From Oreohelix idahoensis (lineage: Eukaryota > Mollusca > Gastropoda > Stylommatophora > Oreohelicidae): DNA of 64,000 bases. The stretch lies in NCBI GenBank assembly GCA_024509875.1, contig JAMPIV010012245.1, positions 1-64,000 of the forward strand, written 5' to 3'. Of this stretch, positions 44,483 through 54,805 are shown in pieces (within the stretch, counting starts at the first letter, position 1; the number at the start of each line of letters is the position of its first letter). Under the pieces are notes generated by a model. The model searched no databases, had not been told where the DNA came from, and was given only the letters and a program-made list of their open reading frames with translations. The position numbers were made by a program, and so were the translations under genes.

Positions 44483-44650
44483 TGTCGTGGTTGAGTTAGA
44501 GTGTAGAGTATTTGTCGAGTTGGACAATAGTAGTGAAATCGACAAGGGATATGTGTGTAATCTATAACTCTGTCAGTCCACTATCCCTTGTCGGTTTCAC
44601 TACTATTGTCCAACTCGACAAATACTCTACACTCTAACTCAACCACGACA
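44483..44650. repeat. Right terminal repeat: 168-bp near-perfect palindrome
   Basis: Segment A (44,483-44,550) and its reverse complement (44,583-44,650) flank a 32-bp middle. The two 68-bp arms differ at about one position (GAAATCGAC against GAAACCGAC). The middle is in the opposite orientation to that in the left repeat. The transcript could form a 68-bp hairpin. Confidence 0.9.
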
Positions 44651-44659
44651 ATATTCCAG

Positions 44660-44880
44660 CTTACACTTTCTCATAACATTCTCACAGAAAGTAGATTACA
44701 TCTGTTTAATGTAAGGAATAAGCTCCCTTTGTGAAATAGATCCTTTCATGACTACCTGATTAGTCGTTCCTAGCTGTCCATGGATTTTCTTAACACTCTT
44801 CCGTCAAACCACATCTCTGTGGTCTCTAGGCATCTTTATTTACTTCTTCTTTGATCCTTAAAAGCCGACCGTCAAAGCAG
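44660..44880. other. No recognised gene
   Basis: Short unique stretch between the LTR element and a LINE end. Confidence 0.4.
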
Positions 44881-45300
44881 TCAGTGGCCATCACGCCTGG
44901 TGGTGTCTTGTAGGGCAGCAACAAAATGCTTCCACTTTGCTCGGTCGGCGGCCATCATTCGGGCAGTGCCCCAGCTCTGGTTCATTCTTTGCATCTCGGC
45001 CGCCACAGTTCTCCGCCAAGTTGTTTTTGGTTGGCCTCTCTTTCGCTTTCCTTCATGGGTCCATAGCAAAGCTGTGATGGAATCCTCACGTTCTTCTGAG
45101 GACATGGCCAACCCAACTCCAGCGTCTGCCAGCTATGATGGTGTGCATGTCCTCTTGGTTAATCCGAGTAAGCAGTTCTTGGTTGTTGATGGTATTCGGC
45201 AAAAAGATTTTTATTTGCTTACTGCCCATGATTCCCTTCCATATGTCAGCATTGGTTCTGTGTGTGATACTAAGCGATAATTTTCTTTGTAAGTATCGTG
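44881..45300 (-). mobile_element. LINE family D 3' coding end
   Basis: The minus strand from about 45,290 reads, across one or two frameshifts, MLTYGRESWAVSKQ-like, NTINNQELLTRINQEDMHT, AGRRWSWVGHVLR, REDSITALLWTHEGKRKRGQ, PKTTWRRTVAAEMQRMNQSW, and AADRAKWKHFVAALQDTTRR, then the stop at 44,881. This is the post-palm end of a non-LTR pol protein. The last 76 codons are open. A partial copy lies at 2898-2992. Confidence 0.8.
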
Positions 45301-45832
45301 TCTGTCTCCAAAGACTACGCCAACCCCTTCTGTTGCACTGGTATTTGTTGATTTGTTTTTTTCTTTACAGTTGTACAACTCTAGTATGACCGATCAATAT
45401 AGTGGAGATCTAAGGAAAAGTAAGAGGCACAAAAACAAACAAATAAACAAACAAACAAACAAACAAAAACTAAACGGAAATTAAAATCAATGTCCAGTCA
45501 TCCGTAACAAGCACAGACAAGCTGCGATCAAGTTCCACGCATTTATGGAACCTCCCGCTAGGTTGATTGTCTGTCGCAAGAGGAAACTAGTCAGTAATAT
45601 CTTTAAAAGGTTTAAAAGAAATGAAGGATTCAAAGAAAAGTTGACATATGAGAGTAGTGGAAGATTGAATTATCTAGCTTTTACCAGAGTGCAGATTAGT
45701 CAAAAGGGAAATTTTTAAAAAAAATGACAGATAATGGAAGAAGAATGTGAAATACAGCTGTATAATTACGTAACACAACAAAGACTGGGTTATATTTTTT
45801 TGTAACTCTATGAAGAAACCTTTGGATGGGTT
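45301..45832. other. No recognised gene
   Basis: Unique AT-rich sequence with a short (AAAC)n run at 45,440-45,470. Confidence 0.4.
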
Positions 45833-45889
45833 TGAAAAAAAATCGAAAAAAGGTGATTCGTCTTACGAGGACAAAGGACAAAGAAAATA

Positions 45890-45920
45890 GTCTACGTTAC
45901 GGCCACAAGGCCTTCGTCAG
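45890..45920 (-). ncRNA. Decayed hammerhead-like motif in PLE-1
   Basis: The minus strand reads CTGACGA, A, GGCC-TTGT-GGCC, GTAAC, GTAGAC. The stem II hairpin is perfect, but both core strands are altered (CTGACGA for CTGATGA and GTAAC for GAAAC). The same changes occur in the right copy at 59,632-59,662, so they predate the two insertions. I expect it to be inactive. Confidence 0.4.
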
Positions 45921-46277
45921 GAAAGGAAAGAAAGTGAAGGCTAGATAGGACACATAAAAACTAAATAAAATAAAAACTGGGTACTTCCCTGAAGGCAAGA
46001 ACCGAAATTCTATCAAAATCGCTGTCCTGTTGATAAGCGCGTGGCTGAACAGACAGCGACTTCCGCCGCCGGATGTACACAATGCATACTAAGAAACTAA
46101 AAAACGAAACCGAAAAATAAACTACCCAACGTGATAAAAGTGGGGACTGGAAATAATAAGGGACAGAATGAGTGGGAGATAAATAAATATGAAATAAAAA
46201 AATGTATATGGCATACAAATAGAAGAATAGGATAAGAGTGGAAAGAGTAAAATAGAGCAAGAGAGGAGAGGGTGACC

Positions 46278-47864
46278 TCAGACAAAGGTGTGAAAAGTGT
46301 TGAGACCGGCTGGTTTTAGACACCCCATGCGGTGGATAAGACGGTTCTCAAGCTGTTCTCGGCTGGCAGTGTCAGAGGAGCAGGATCGGATCGCTGTGAC
46401 CTGGATGTCGATGGGACCATGGTGGTCAGGACCATTGAAGTGTATAGCAACTGGTGTTGACTTTTGCTGAGCGATGTCATTTAAGTGCTGGCTGAATCTG
46501 TCCCCAAGTCGTTTGCCTGTTTGGCCAATATAGGTTTTGCAGCAACGTTTACATATGATCGTATAAATGACATTGCGCGATTCACACGTGAAGCTACTAG
46601 TGATGGTGTACGTAGCCTTTGGAAAGGACACCTTCTGGGTTGAGATGACATACTTGCACGTGTTGCATCGTGTCCGACCACAGGGTAGTGTGCCAAAGTG
46701 AGTGGCATTCTCCTTTGGGAGACGGCTGTGAACAAGAAGATCCTTCAAGTTCTTGTCACGTCTATATGCCACCAAAGGTGCTTCACTGAATACTTTTTGT
46801 GTCAGAGGCTCTGCTTGGAGGATAGGGAGGTGGCGGAAAAGGATCTGTTTGACAGTAGTACTGTGAGGGTGATGGGTCAAGATTAATTTGACTCTATCCG
46901 AAGTGGATTTATGGTGAGGTTTGAGGGCCTCCAGACGAGAGATGGGGAGCACACGTCGGAGAGCAGAGGTGAGAACATGTTCTGGATAAAGTCTGTTACG
47001 GAAAAAATCCAACATCTCATTTGCTCGTAAGTGGAAGTCATCGTCGTCTTGGCATAAACGGCGGAGGCGGAGAAGTTGTGAAAAAGGAAGGGAGTCACGA
47101 CAAGCCCGAGGATGAGAAGAGGTATACAGGAGGTAGCTGTGGGCATCTGTCGGCTTGTAGTATACTGAGGTATTAAGGCCGGAGGGCGTGATAGAAATAG
47201 TAATATCAAGGAAGTTGACAGATACTGTGGAGACGAGGGAGGTGAACTTGATGGTGGGGTGAAAGTGGTTCACAAAGTCGATGAAGCGGTGTAAATCAGT
47301 CTCAGACATATCTGTGAGACCTATGCCATCATCGATATATCTGCGGTAAAACCCAGGGAAAGGACCGGAGTATTGTTGCCATATCTGATGCTCCAAGTGG
47401 CCCATGAATAGACAGGCATAGCTGGGACCCATCTTCGTTCCCATGGCAACACCGCTAATTTGGTCAAAAAACTTACCATTGAATTCAAAGGAATTCAGTT
47501 GAAGGACCAGTTCAGCAAGACGGAGAAGAGTGACAGTGGATATAGAAGGGCAAGTGCGTTGGTCCAGAAAAAACTGAAGAGCTCGGAGACCATCAGAGTG
47601 GGGAATAGAGGTATACAGAGAGCAGACGTCCAGCAAGAAAAGACGGTAGGAGCGGTCTGCTGGGAGTCGGATAGAGGAGAAAGTTGTAAGAGCGTGATTG
47701 GTGTCTTTGATGAAGGAGGGAAGATTCACAACGATAGGCTGGAAAATGCTATCGAGAAAGTCAGAAATGTGTTCAGTAGGACAAGAACAGGCTGAGACAA
47801 TAGGTCTTCCAGGGTTTTCGATCTTGTGAATTTTGGGGAGCATGTAGAATACAGGCTTGCCCAA
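46278..47864 (-). CDS. PLE-1 reverse transcriptase plus GIY-YIG endonuclease (C-terminal 528 aa)
   Basis: This enzyme copies element RNA at a chromosomal nick. Visible motifs: KPVFYMLPKIHK and RPIVSACSCPTE (residues 3-31); LLDVCSLYTSIPHSDG with catalytic Asp79; VAMGTKMGPSYACLFMGH (139-156); FYRRYIDDGIG with the YIDD at 176-179; SVNFLDITISI; then FGTLPCGRTRCNTCKYV, a Cys-rich linker. The GIY-YIG domain occupies the last 100 residues: VIYTIICKRCCKTYIGQTGK, RLGDRFSQHL with the catalytic Arg, and REQLENRLIHRMG with the catalytic Glu. This RT plus GIY-YIG fusion defines the endonuclease-bearing Penelope-like elements. The true N-terminus lies upstream in other frames, so the annotated Met is not the native start. 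Confidence 0.93.
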   Translation of the reverse strand: MGKPVFYMLPKIHKIENPGRPIVSACSCPTEHISDFLDSIFQPIVVNLPSFIKDTNHALTTFSSIRLPADRSYRLFLLDVCSLYTSIPHSDGLRALQFFLDQRTCPSISTVTLLRLAELVLQLNSFEFNGKFFDQISGVAMGTKMGPSYACLFMGHLEHQIWQQYSGPFPGFYRRYIDDGIGLTDMSETDLHRFIDFVNHFHPTIKFTSLVSTVSVNFLDITISITPSGLNTSVYYKPTDAHSYLLYTSSHPRACRDSLPFSQLLRLRRLCQDDDDFHLRANEMLDFFRNRLYPEHVLTSALRRVLPISRLEALKPHHKSTSDRVKLILTHHPHSTTVKQILFRHLPILQAEPLTQKVFSEAPLVAYRRDKNLKDLLVHSRLPKENATHFGTLPCGRTRCNTCKYVISTQKVSFPKATYTITSSFTCESRNVIYTIICKRCCKTYIGQTGKRLGDRFSQHLNDIAQQKSTPVAIHFNGPDHHGPIDIQVTAIRSCSSDTASREQLENRLIHRMGCLKPAGLNTFHTFV

Positions 47865-48095
47865 AGAGCTGTCATGAATCCTGAGATGAGATGCTTCGGG
47901 AGGAGATCATTACTAGTGATAAGCTGTTTAATCGTGTTGTGTACAATGCGATTGTTAGAGACAGTCGCATCGCTGGTCCTGGACCTGTAAAAAGAGCCAT
48001 TGGTCAACTGGTTTTTACCTTCACTTAGGTACAAGTCCTTCTGCCAGACGACAATGGCTCCTCCCTTGTCAGCCGGTTTGATGACAATGTCGTCT

Positions 48096-48992
48096 CTACG
48101 GCGAAGAAGGGGAGAGAGCACCAGACTCCGCCGAAGTGAGATTGGAATAATGCAATCTACGAGGGCGGAGCTGCTGAATGTCATGGATGGTGTTCTTGAT
48201 ATACAGGCCCAGGGCATGAGAGGCTCCAGGTTTAGGTGTAAAGGGAGGTTTAGTAGAGTCAGAAAAGCGTGCGAAGATGTCGGATTCAGCCTGAGACTGC
48301 GGAGTGCTGTCTTTCTCTCTAAAATGGAGCTTCAGCCTCATGCGACGGTGAAACCGATGAACATCCTGGAGGAGATTGTATTGGTCTAGGGTCGGACGAA
48401 GAGGAACAAATTTTAGGCCCTTACTAAGAACAGAGCGCTCTCCCTCAGAGAGGGGTAGATCTGGGGGGATGCAGACTACCTGAGTGCATGATGGAGTGGA
48501 GGATGGAGGGGTAGCTATGGGGGTAGGGATGAGACGGGATAGTTTATGGTGTTTAGACGTGGAAAGGAACTCATGCAGCTGCCGGTTCAGTGTGTGGATA
48601 GTGGTGCGTATCATAGAATAGAAAGGGAAGTTGTTGGAGGTGAGACAACGTAAGCGAAGCAGAAGCTGGGTCTGTTGGGCACTAAGGTCTGATAAAAGGC
48701 GGGAGTGACTGGCGGCCACTACGCGCATACGTTGAAAGCCACATCTGGTCTCAATTCGTTGTAGGAGACGTTGTTCCCTAGGATTGAGTGTACCAGCAGA
48801 TGGATGAAAATTGGAAGAAAATCCATTAGGAAGAATTTTGTGGTGGAGGCAGGTGTGAATAAAGTGGAGATGGGAGGTGAATGTAACGAACGCAAAGTCA
48901 ATAGCGACACGGGATATATCAGGAGGTAGGGAGCTAAAGCTGGTGGTAACCGACACACGGAGAGAGTTGATAAAATATTTCAGCGAGGGCAT
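48096..48992 (-). CDS. PLE-1 N-terminal region, 298 codons before frameshift
   Basis: Starts MPSLKYFINSLRVSVTTSFS and continues with FIHTCLHHKILPNGF, LNPREQRLLQRIETRCGFQR, Pro/Ser-rich linker PTPIATPPSSTPS, LSKGLKFVPLRPTLDQYNLL and HALGLYIKNTIHDIQQLRPR. The frame then fails at a C run near 48,104-48,107 in LSPSSP. Continuing in the neighbouring frame (down to about 47,900) gives RRRDDIVIKPADKGGAIVVW and NDLLPKHL. The KPADKGG motif is the entry to the Penelope-type reverse transcriptase. A second frameshift lies near 47,900, where the right copy has one extra T (CTTCCTCCC against CTCCTCCC). So the protein is complete in content but broken twice. The function of the N-terminal region is not known to me. 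Confidence 0.8.
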   Translation of the reverse strand: MPSLKYFINSLRVSVTTSFSSLPPDISRVAIDFAFVTFTSHLHFIHTCLHHKILPNGFSSNFHPSAGTLNPREQRLLQRIETRCGFQRMRVVAASHSRLLSDLSAQQTQLLLRLRCLTSNNFPFYSMIRTTIHTLNRQLHEFLSTSKHHKLSRLIPTPIATPPSSTPSCTQVVCIPPDLPLSEGERSVLSKGLKFVPLRPTLDQYNLLQDVHRFHRRMRLKLHFREKDSTPQSQAESDIFARFSDSTKPPFTPKPGASHALGLYIKNTIHDIQQLRPRRLHYSNLTSAESGALSPSSP

Positions 48993-49174
48993 AGTGGGGA
49001 AAAGTAAAACGTCCAGAAAATAAAAAACGTAAAATATGAAATAAATAAAATATAAGACGCTGAAACAATAAATAAATAGGGTAGATTGCGGTAATATAAG
49101 GTATGAAGGAAGAATAGGGAAATACGAAAATAAATAGGTGAATAGGATATAAAATTGTCGTCTGGCAGAAGGAC

Positions 49175-50933
49175 TTGTACCTAAGTGAAGGTAAAAACCA
49201 GTTGACCAATGGCTCTTTTTACAGGTCCAGGACCAGCGATGCGACTGTCTCTAACAATCGCATTGTACACAACACGATTAAACAGCTTATCACTAGTAAT
49301 GATCTTCCTCCCGAAGCATCTCATCTCAGGATTCATGACAGCTCTTTGGGCAAGCCTGTATTCTACATGCTCCCCAAAATTCACAAGATCGAAAACCCTG
49401 GAAGACCTATTGTCTCAGCCTGTTCTTGTCCTACTGAACACATTTCTGACTTTCTCGATAGCATTTTCCAGCCTATCATTGTGAATCTTCCCTCCTTCAT
49501 CAAAGACACCAATCACGCTCTTACAACTTTCTCCTCTATCCGACTCCCAGCAGACCGCTCCTACCGTCTTTTCTTGCTGGACGTCTGCTCTCTGTATACC
49601 TCTATTCCCCACTCTGATGGTCTCCGAGCTCTTCAGTTTTTTTCTGGACCAACGCACTTGCCCTTCTATATCCACTGTCACTCTTCTCCGTCTTGCTGAA
49701 CTGGTCCTTCAACTGAATTCCTTTGAATTCAATGGTCAGTTTTTTGACCAAATTAGCGGTGTTGCCATGGGAACGAAGATGGGTCCCAGCTATGCCTGTC
49801 TATTCATGGGCCACTTGGAGCATCAGATATGGCAACAATACTCCGGTCCTTTCCCTGGGTTTTACCGCAGATATATCGATGATGGCATAGGTCTCACAGA
49901 TATGTCTGAGACTGATTTACACCGCTTCATCGACTTTGTGAACCACTTTCACCCCACCATCAAGTTCACCTCCCTCGTCTCCACAGTATCTGTCAACTTC
50001 CTTGACATTACTATTTCTATCACGCCCTCCGGCCTTAATACCTCAGTATACTACAAGCCGACAGATGCCCACAGCTACCTCCTGTATACCTCTTCTCATC
50101 CTCGGGCTTGTCGTGACTCCCTTCCTTTTTCACAACTTCTCCGCCTCCGCCGTTTATGCCAAGACGACGATGACTTCCACTTACGAGCAAATGAGATGTT
50201 GGATTTTTTCCGTAACAGACTTTATCCAGAACATGTTCTCACCTCTGCTCTCCAACGTGTGCTCCCCATCTCTCGTCTGGAGGCCCTCAAACCTCACCAT
50301 AAATCCACTTCGGATAGAGTCAAATTAATCTTGACCCATCACCCTCACAGTACTACTGTCAAACAGATCCTTTTCCGCCACCTCCCTATCCTCCAAGCAG
50401 AGCCTCTGACCCAAAAAGTATTCAGTGAAGCACCTTTGGTGGCATATAGACGTGACAAGAACTTGAAGGATCTTCTTGTTCACAGCCGTCTCCCAAAGGA
50501 GAATGCCACTCACTTTGGCACACTACCCTGTGGTCGGACACGATGCAACACGTGCAAGTATGTCATCTCAACCCAGAAGGTGTCCTTTCCTAAGGCTACG
50601 TACACCATCACTAGTAGCTTCACGTGTGAATCGCGCAATGTCATTTATACGATCATATGTAAACGTTGCTGCAAAACCTATATTGGCCAAACAGGCAAAC
50701 GACTTGGGGACAGATTCAGCCAGCACTTAAATGACATCGCTCAGCAAAAGTCAACACCAGTTGCTATACACTTCAATGGTCCTGACCACCATGGTCCCAT
50801 CGACATCCAGGTCACAGCGATCCGATCCTGCTCCTCTGACACTGCCAGCCGAGAACAGCTTGAGAACCGTCTTATCCACCGCATGGGGTGTCTAAAACCA
50901 GCCGGTCTCAACACTTTTCACACCTTTGTCTGA
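49175..50933 (+). pseudogene. PLE-1 reverse transcriptase plus GIY-YIG, right copy, one frameshift
   Basis: Codons 49,175-49,699 and 49,617-50,933 are the two halves of one protein, in different frames. The break is an extra T in the run CAGTTTTTTTCTGG near 49,635-49,645 (six T in the left copy, seven here). The first half has KPVFYMLPKIHK and LLDVCSLYTSIPHS. The second has ISGVAMGTKMGPSYACLFMG, YRRYIDDGIG, and the same C-terminal GIY-YIG motifs as the left copy. The upstream KPADKGG segment is cut off at VVWQKDLYL by the truncation. Each of the two copies therefore carries different disabling changes. The stop at 50,931-50,933 is followed by 71 bp of 3' UTR before the Gypsy insertion. Confidence 0.9.
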
Positions 50934-50999
50934 GGTCACCCTCTCCTCTCTTGCTCTATTTTACTCTTTCCACTCTTATCCTATTCTTCTATTTGTATG

Positions 51000-51004
51000 C
51001 CATA
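51000..51004. other. TSD of Gypsy element, left
   Basis: CCATA occurs at 51,000-51,004 and again at 59,341-59,345. The unoccupied site in the left PLE-1 copy reads TGCCATATACAT (minus strand, near 46,206-46,220), so both the duplication and the empty site are visible in the same window. Confidence 0.95.
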
Positions 51005-52836
51005 TGTAGTGGTGTTTGATGGTGTTGTATGATGTTGATATTACTAAATGTAATTGTATGAGGCCAGCTGTGAAGGCTCCTGAGATAAAATGTAGTTGAG
51101 AATTGTCAGAAGGCCTTTCTTGCTACCACTACGACCTCACACTTAATTTTTTTTAATGAATGTGGCTACGTAAAGTGTCTAGGGTTATGATATGTAGTGT
51201 GGTGTAATAGGTTATAGATATACCCACAGATATTTAACAAGACTAATAATATTAATAAATGTTAAAATACACTGAACTAACTCACGTGTGTAAAATTTTT
51301 TGATAGAATTACATTTATTTTGTTCTGGATCAATTTTTTAGGTTGACCAGAACTTAAAAGGATTTAGAGATTATGAAAGAAATGCATGGAATATTATATC
51401 ATAAATGCAATAGTGTACATATATATGTACTATCCTAGTTAGTTTTATTAAAATGTTCTAGTAGTCATCTACTTGGGAGGATAGTTAATGTTTGTGCTGT
51501 TGGGGTGGCCTCATCACACCTGTCTATATTGACTACACAGTGTCCAGAAAATGGTGGGAATTTTTATGAGGGTATTAGTACTACACAGCGTTGGTGAATG
51601 TCCAGCAGACCAGAGGCTCACTCATCTTGTAGTTGTAGCTCTGGTGCTGAAATCAGGTGGTCCCACCTCTCCGTGCTGGCGGGCAATAATGGTGGTCTCT
51701 GTCACAAGTACTGCACAGATACACTCGAGTAAAGTCACCAACTGAATAGACACTGCTTGGTTGACAACAGAAACTCACAGCTCAGATTATGAATAAATAA
51801 CACAGAATTGCTAGCAAAACTCAGCTGAGCTGCTGGCTATAGTATGGCGTCCCTAAACTTCTTTCCCTTTCTTTCATATGGAAATCACCACACTTTAAAA
51901 TCTGTGTCTATCACTGAACAACTGTTGAGAAATGACCCCAAATCCGCGTCTAAGCGCCGACAATATGCTTGTCTGTGGCCAATCACTGCCTAGGTTTATT
52001 TGAATTTCAAATTTCCTACACTAAAGTCATTTCAGTCATGCTTCAGTCAAGTATGGATGTTTATCTGTTAGTCTGTCCGTCTCTACTTGTGTTTCTACAA
52101 AAATGTACTTGATTTTTGAACCAACCTTTCTCTCCCCTCCAAAATTTTGTCGTTAAAAGTTATTTTTAGACACAGCCACCACAATATCCCGTCTCTTCCA
52201 TACTAAGTAGATTTGAACACCTGCGTCTCGAGGTCGTGTTTTTTTGTGCAAAATAGCGACACTTTTAGATTCAATACAGTCTGTCGATGATGTGAACAAC
52301 ACTGTCTTTTGTCATTATCTTCAATATTATCTATCCGTCTGTAAAATTAAGAACATATTAGTTCACTGCTCAGAATAGGCCATCCGGCCAGCTAATTTTT
52401 TTATATTCCTAACATTAATATTAAGAAAAAAGTACTTTTTAAATTTTGTAATATTCCAAACATCTGCGTTTTAGCCGCTGAATTCAAATCAAGGGCTTGG
52501 TATTGCAAAAGCGTCCAATAAATGACTGTGGCGTAACATATCTATGGTCCCTTCTGTCGAGTTGCTTACTTTTTATGTCAACTTGGGAAACGTGACTTTT
52601 CTCCGTTTCCCCCCCAATTGCGTCTCCTTAGCCTTTCTAGTCTCACGCAATCTTTCCAGTCATATTTTTTCTTTTTATCCGCCGTTCCCCTCCTGTCTAG
52701 CGAGTCAATTTTTATGGAGGGTGATGACCCGCGGTCTGGGCGATCATGTACATCAGCAGCCTATGCATTATGTTTTTATCCTTAAATGTTATCTTTGGAG
52801 GTATTTCACCGTTGTATCTCTGTCAATTTCACTACA
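51005..52836 (-). repeat. 3' LTR of Gypsy element, 1,832 bp
   Basis: It starts TGTAGTGG and ends CACTACA in plus orientation, giving 7-bp terminal inverted repeats TGTAGTG/CACTACA. It matches 57,455-59,340 almost base for base. Differences seen include the AATTACATTT / AATTATATTACATTT indel, TATGCATTA / TACGCATTA, AGTTCACTG / TTTCACTG and the C run near 52,610. Small open frames inside are not considered genes. Confidence 0.95.
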
Positions 52837-52848
52837 CATCTCCCCACT
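52837..52848 (-). promoter_or_regulatory. Polypurine tract of Gypsy element
   Basis: The minus strand reads AGTGGGGAGATG directly before the 3' LTR start (TGTAGTGAAATTG). Position and composition fit the plus-strand primer for reverse transcription. Confidence 0.7.
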
Positions 52849-52920
52849 TGAAAACATGCCTATGGCAAGTTCCAAAACCAGCGATACACATAGGTAAAAT
52901 TACTCCTCACGTCTGCCACT

Positions 52921-54743
52921 ACTCTAATTTTGATCACAGGGGTGCCGACTGAGGAAATCTGCACCGACATTCAATTTGCCTGGGATATATTGGATACTGA
53001 ACTGATAAGGTTGAAGCAATAAAGACCACCTCAGCAATCTTGCGTTTCATGCTTAGCCTGAGATAAGAATACGAGAGGCTGATGGTCCGTCTCCACCACA
53101 AATGTCCTACCATACAGATAGATTTGAAACTTCTTTATTGCCCATATTAACGCTAAACATTCTTTTTCGCTTGTGGAGTATCCTTGTTCCGCCTTATTCA
53201 ATTTGCGGCTTGCATAAGCGACTGGTTTCAGTTCCCCATCAGGTGAAGATGATCTTTGCAACAAAGCCCCTCCGAGTCCTACATTACTTGCATCGGTTCT
53301 TAAGACAAAGTCCTGTGTCAAATCAGGCAGTTTGAGAATAGGCTTGCTAGTGAGTTTTTCCTTTAACTCTTGGAACGCTAGTTCACATTGTGCAGTCCAA
53401 ATAATTTTATCTGGAAGTCCCTTGCGAGTCAGATCAGTCAGAGGAGCACAAATAGCGTTAAAATTTTTGATGTATTTCTGATAAAATCCGCATAACGACA
53501 CGAATGATCGCACGTCCTTTTTTGTTTGTGGCCTAGGTGCTCTCTGCAGTTTTTCCAAGTTCTTAGGATCAGGGGTCATATTACCCTGATATACAGTGTG
53601 TCCCAAGAATTCCAACTCTTTGCATCCAATACAACATTTTGTTGGCCTAGCAGTTAAGTTCGCCTCCCGAAGTCTATCAAACAACATCTCCAGAGCTTCA
53701 ATGTGTTCTTCAAATGTCTCTGTGGCGACGAGAATATCATCCATGAAATTCGTGATACATGGGTTATTCAGGGGATCCAACAATTTGCGCATCATCCTTG
53801 AAAACACACTCGGAGCATTTTTCAGTCCGAATGGTAGCATATTGAATTCATAATGTCCATCCGAAGTGCTAAAAGCCAAATAAGGTCTCACTTCAGGTTT
53901 CACTGGGATCTGGTAATAGCCTTTACTAAGATCCACCTTTGAAAAGTATTTTGCCTTGTTCAGTCTGGCAAATAACTGTTTTGTGTCTGGTAATGGATCC
54001 ACTTGTCCTTCTGTGACAGCATTCAGTTTCCTGTAATCTATGCACAGTCTGTGTTCCCCAGACGGTTTTCTCAACAAAACGACACTAGAACTAAAAGATG
54101 ATTCACTGTGCGAAATAATCCCCTCCTTCAACAAATACTCTATTTCTTCCTTCAATGCCTTCTCCTTCGCGAACGGAATAGAATAGGCTCTCATACAGAT
54201 TGGGTTTGAGTCTACCAGTTTCATGTCATACTGTAGCAAATTTGTATGGCCTGGTTTATCTGTTAATACATCTGTATGTTCCTCCAGAACTTGTTGAACT
54301 CTCTCCCTCTGGTTTTTAGTCAGGTGCTTACTGACTTTTACCTGTGCTGCTGTTTCACAAGGATGTAATGGGTATTCATGTGAGGTGAGTGGTTCTTTTT
54401 GCATCTGGGTTGCAATAGCCAAGGTCAATAAGGGGGTGCTTTCCTGGAGTGGTCTGTCCAGATACTTCTTTAACAGGTTTACATGATAAACTTTCTCCTT
54501 CCCCTTTTTGTCAATTTTATAGTTTGTTCTAGACACCTTCTCTAGAACCGTATATGGACCTTGCCAACCAATTTGTAATTTATTCTGGCTTCCGGGTAGT
54601 AGAAGCAGCACCTTCTCTCCGACTGCCAGTTCCCTGTCCTTTGCTTTCCTATTAAAATATGCTGCATGTTTCTTCCTGGCTTGTTTCAAATTATCATTTG
54701 CCAGTTTCCATCCAGCTTTCAAACGATTGGTCAGTTCGTTCAC
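52921..54743 (-). CDS. Gypsy pol: integrase C-terminus, reverse transcriptase, RNase H
   Basis: Open for 570 codons to 53,031; after one frameshift near 53,035 the end (NARLLRWSLLLQPYQFSIQY, GADFLSRHP) runs to about 52,921. Residues 1-96 are an integrase C-terminal domain (YFNRKAKDRELAVGEKVLLL, WQGPYTVLEK with the GPY motif at 62-64, KVYHVNLLKKYL). Residues 165-350 are reverse transcriptase: GHTNLLQYDM, RLCIDYRKLN, FSKVDLSKGYYQIP (Asp271), LPFGLKNAPSVFSRMM, NFMDDILVA (catalytic pair 335-336). RNase H follows: LRTDASNVGLGGAL (Asp484), TSEKECLALIWA (Glu528), VVETDHQPL (Asp553). The in-frame fusion of an integrase tail to the front of RT is direct proof of the unusual order. The upstream frame (to about 54,830) reads RTWTDEKAEETVTSSYQYV, so the annotated Met is internal. 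Confidence 0.95.
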
Positions 54744-54805
54744 ATATTGATAAGATGAGGTAACAGTCTCTTCCGCCTTCTCATCTGTCCAGGTCCTTAA
54801 TAAAG

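Larger units (their letters stand above)
39580..44650 (-). mobile_element. Non-autonomous LTR element with gag-like ORF and palindromic terminus
   Basis: The termini are TGTCGTGG on the left and CCACGACA on the right (TG...CA), flanked by ATATT at 39,575-39,579 and 44,651-44,655. On the minus strand the order is: terminal repeat (44,650-44,483), 2-nt gap, primer-binding site resembling the proline-tRNA type (44,480-44,463), a 598-codon gag-like ORF (43,805-42,009), about 1.9 kb without recognisable protease, integrase or reverse transcriptase, several internal tandem duplications, then the left terminal repeat. The total is 5,071 bp. With no pol, it would need enzymes from another element. 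The intact ORF and perfect TSD suggest a recent insertion. The pyrimidine-rich plus strand at about 39,735-39,805 could hold the polypurine tract. Confidence 0.8.
45833..49153 (-). mobile_element. PLE-1, left copy: nearly full-length Penelope-like element
   Basis: Minus strand. A long ORF is split by two single-base frameshifts: the N-terminal part 48,992-48,096, the middle to about 47,900, and RT plus GIY-YIG 47,864-46,278. The 3' region 46,270-45,833 matches 50,934-51,004 plus 59,341-59,729 of the right copy. The 5' leader is 48,993-49,153, then it meets the right copy head to head. No LTR-type TG/CA ends exist, as expected for Penelope-like elements. A decayed hammerhead-like motif lies in the 3' part (45,890-45,920). 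Confidence 0.92.

Noticed and set aside
39580..44650. DNA transposon with terminal inverted repeats (TGT...ACA, Ginger-like)
   Set aside because: The 5-bp TSD, the primer-binding site 2 nt inside the terminus, and a direct copy of the terminal segment at 44,483 favour an LTR-type element; no transposase is visible.
47460..47795. Plus-strand frames within PLE-1 (also 49,415-49,681 minus)
   Set aside because: Antisense shadows of the Penelope-type reverse transcriptase that occur identically in both copies.
51551..51745. 64-codon frame present in both LTRs (also 58,009-58,203)
   Set aside because: Its duplication only reflects LTR identity; no start context or motif supports a gene, and it is antisense to the element.
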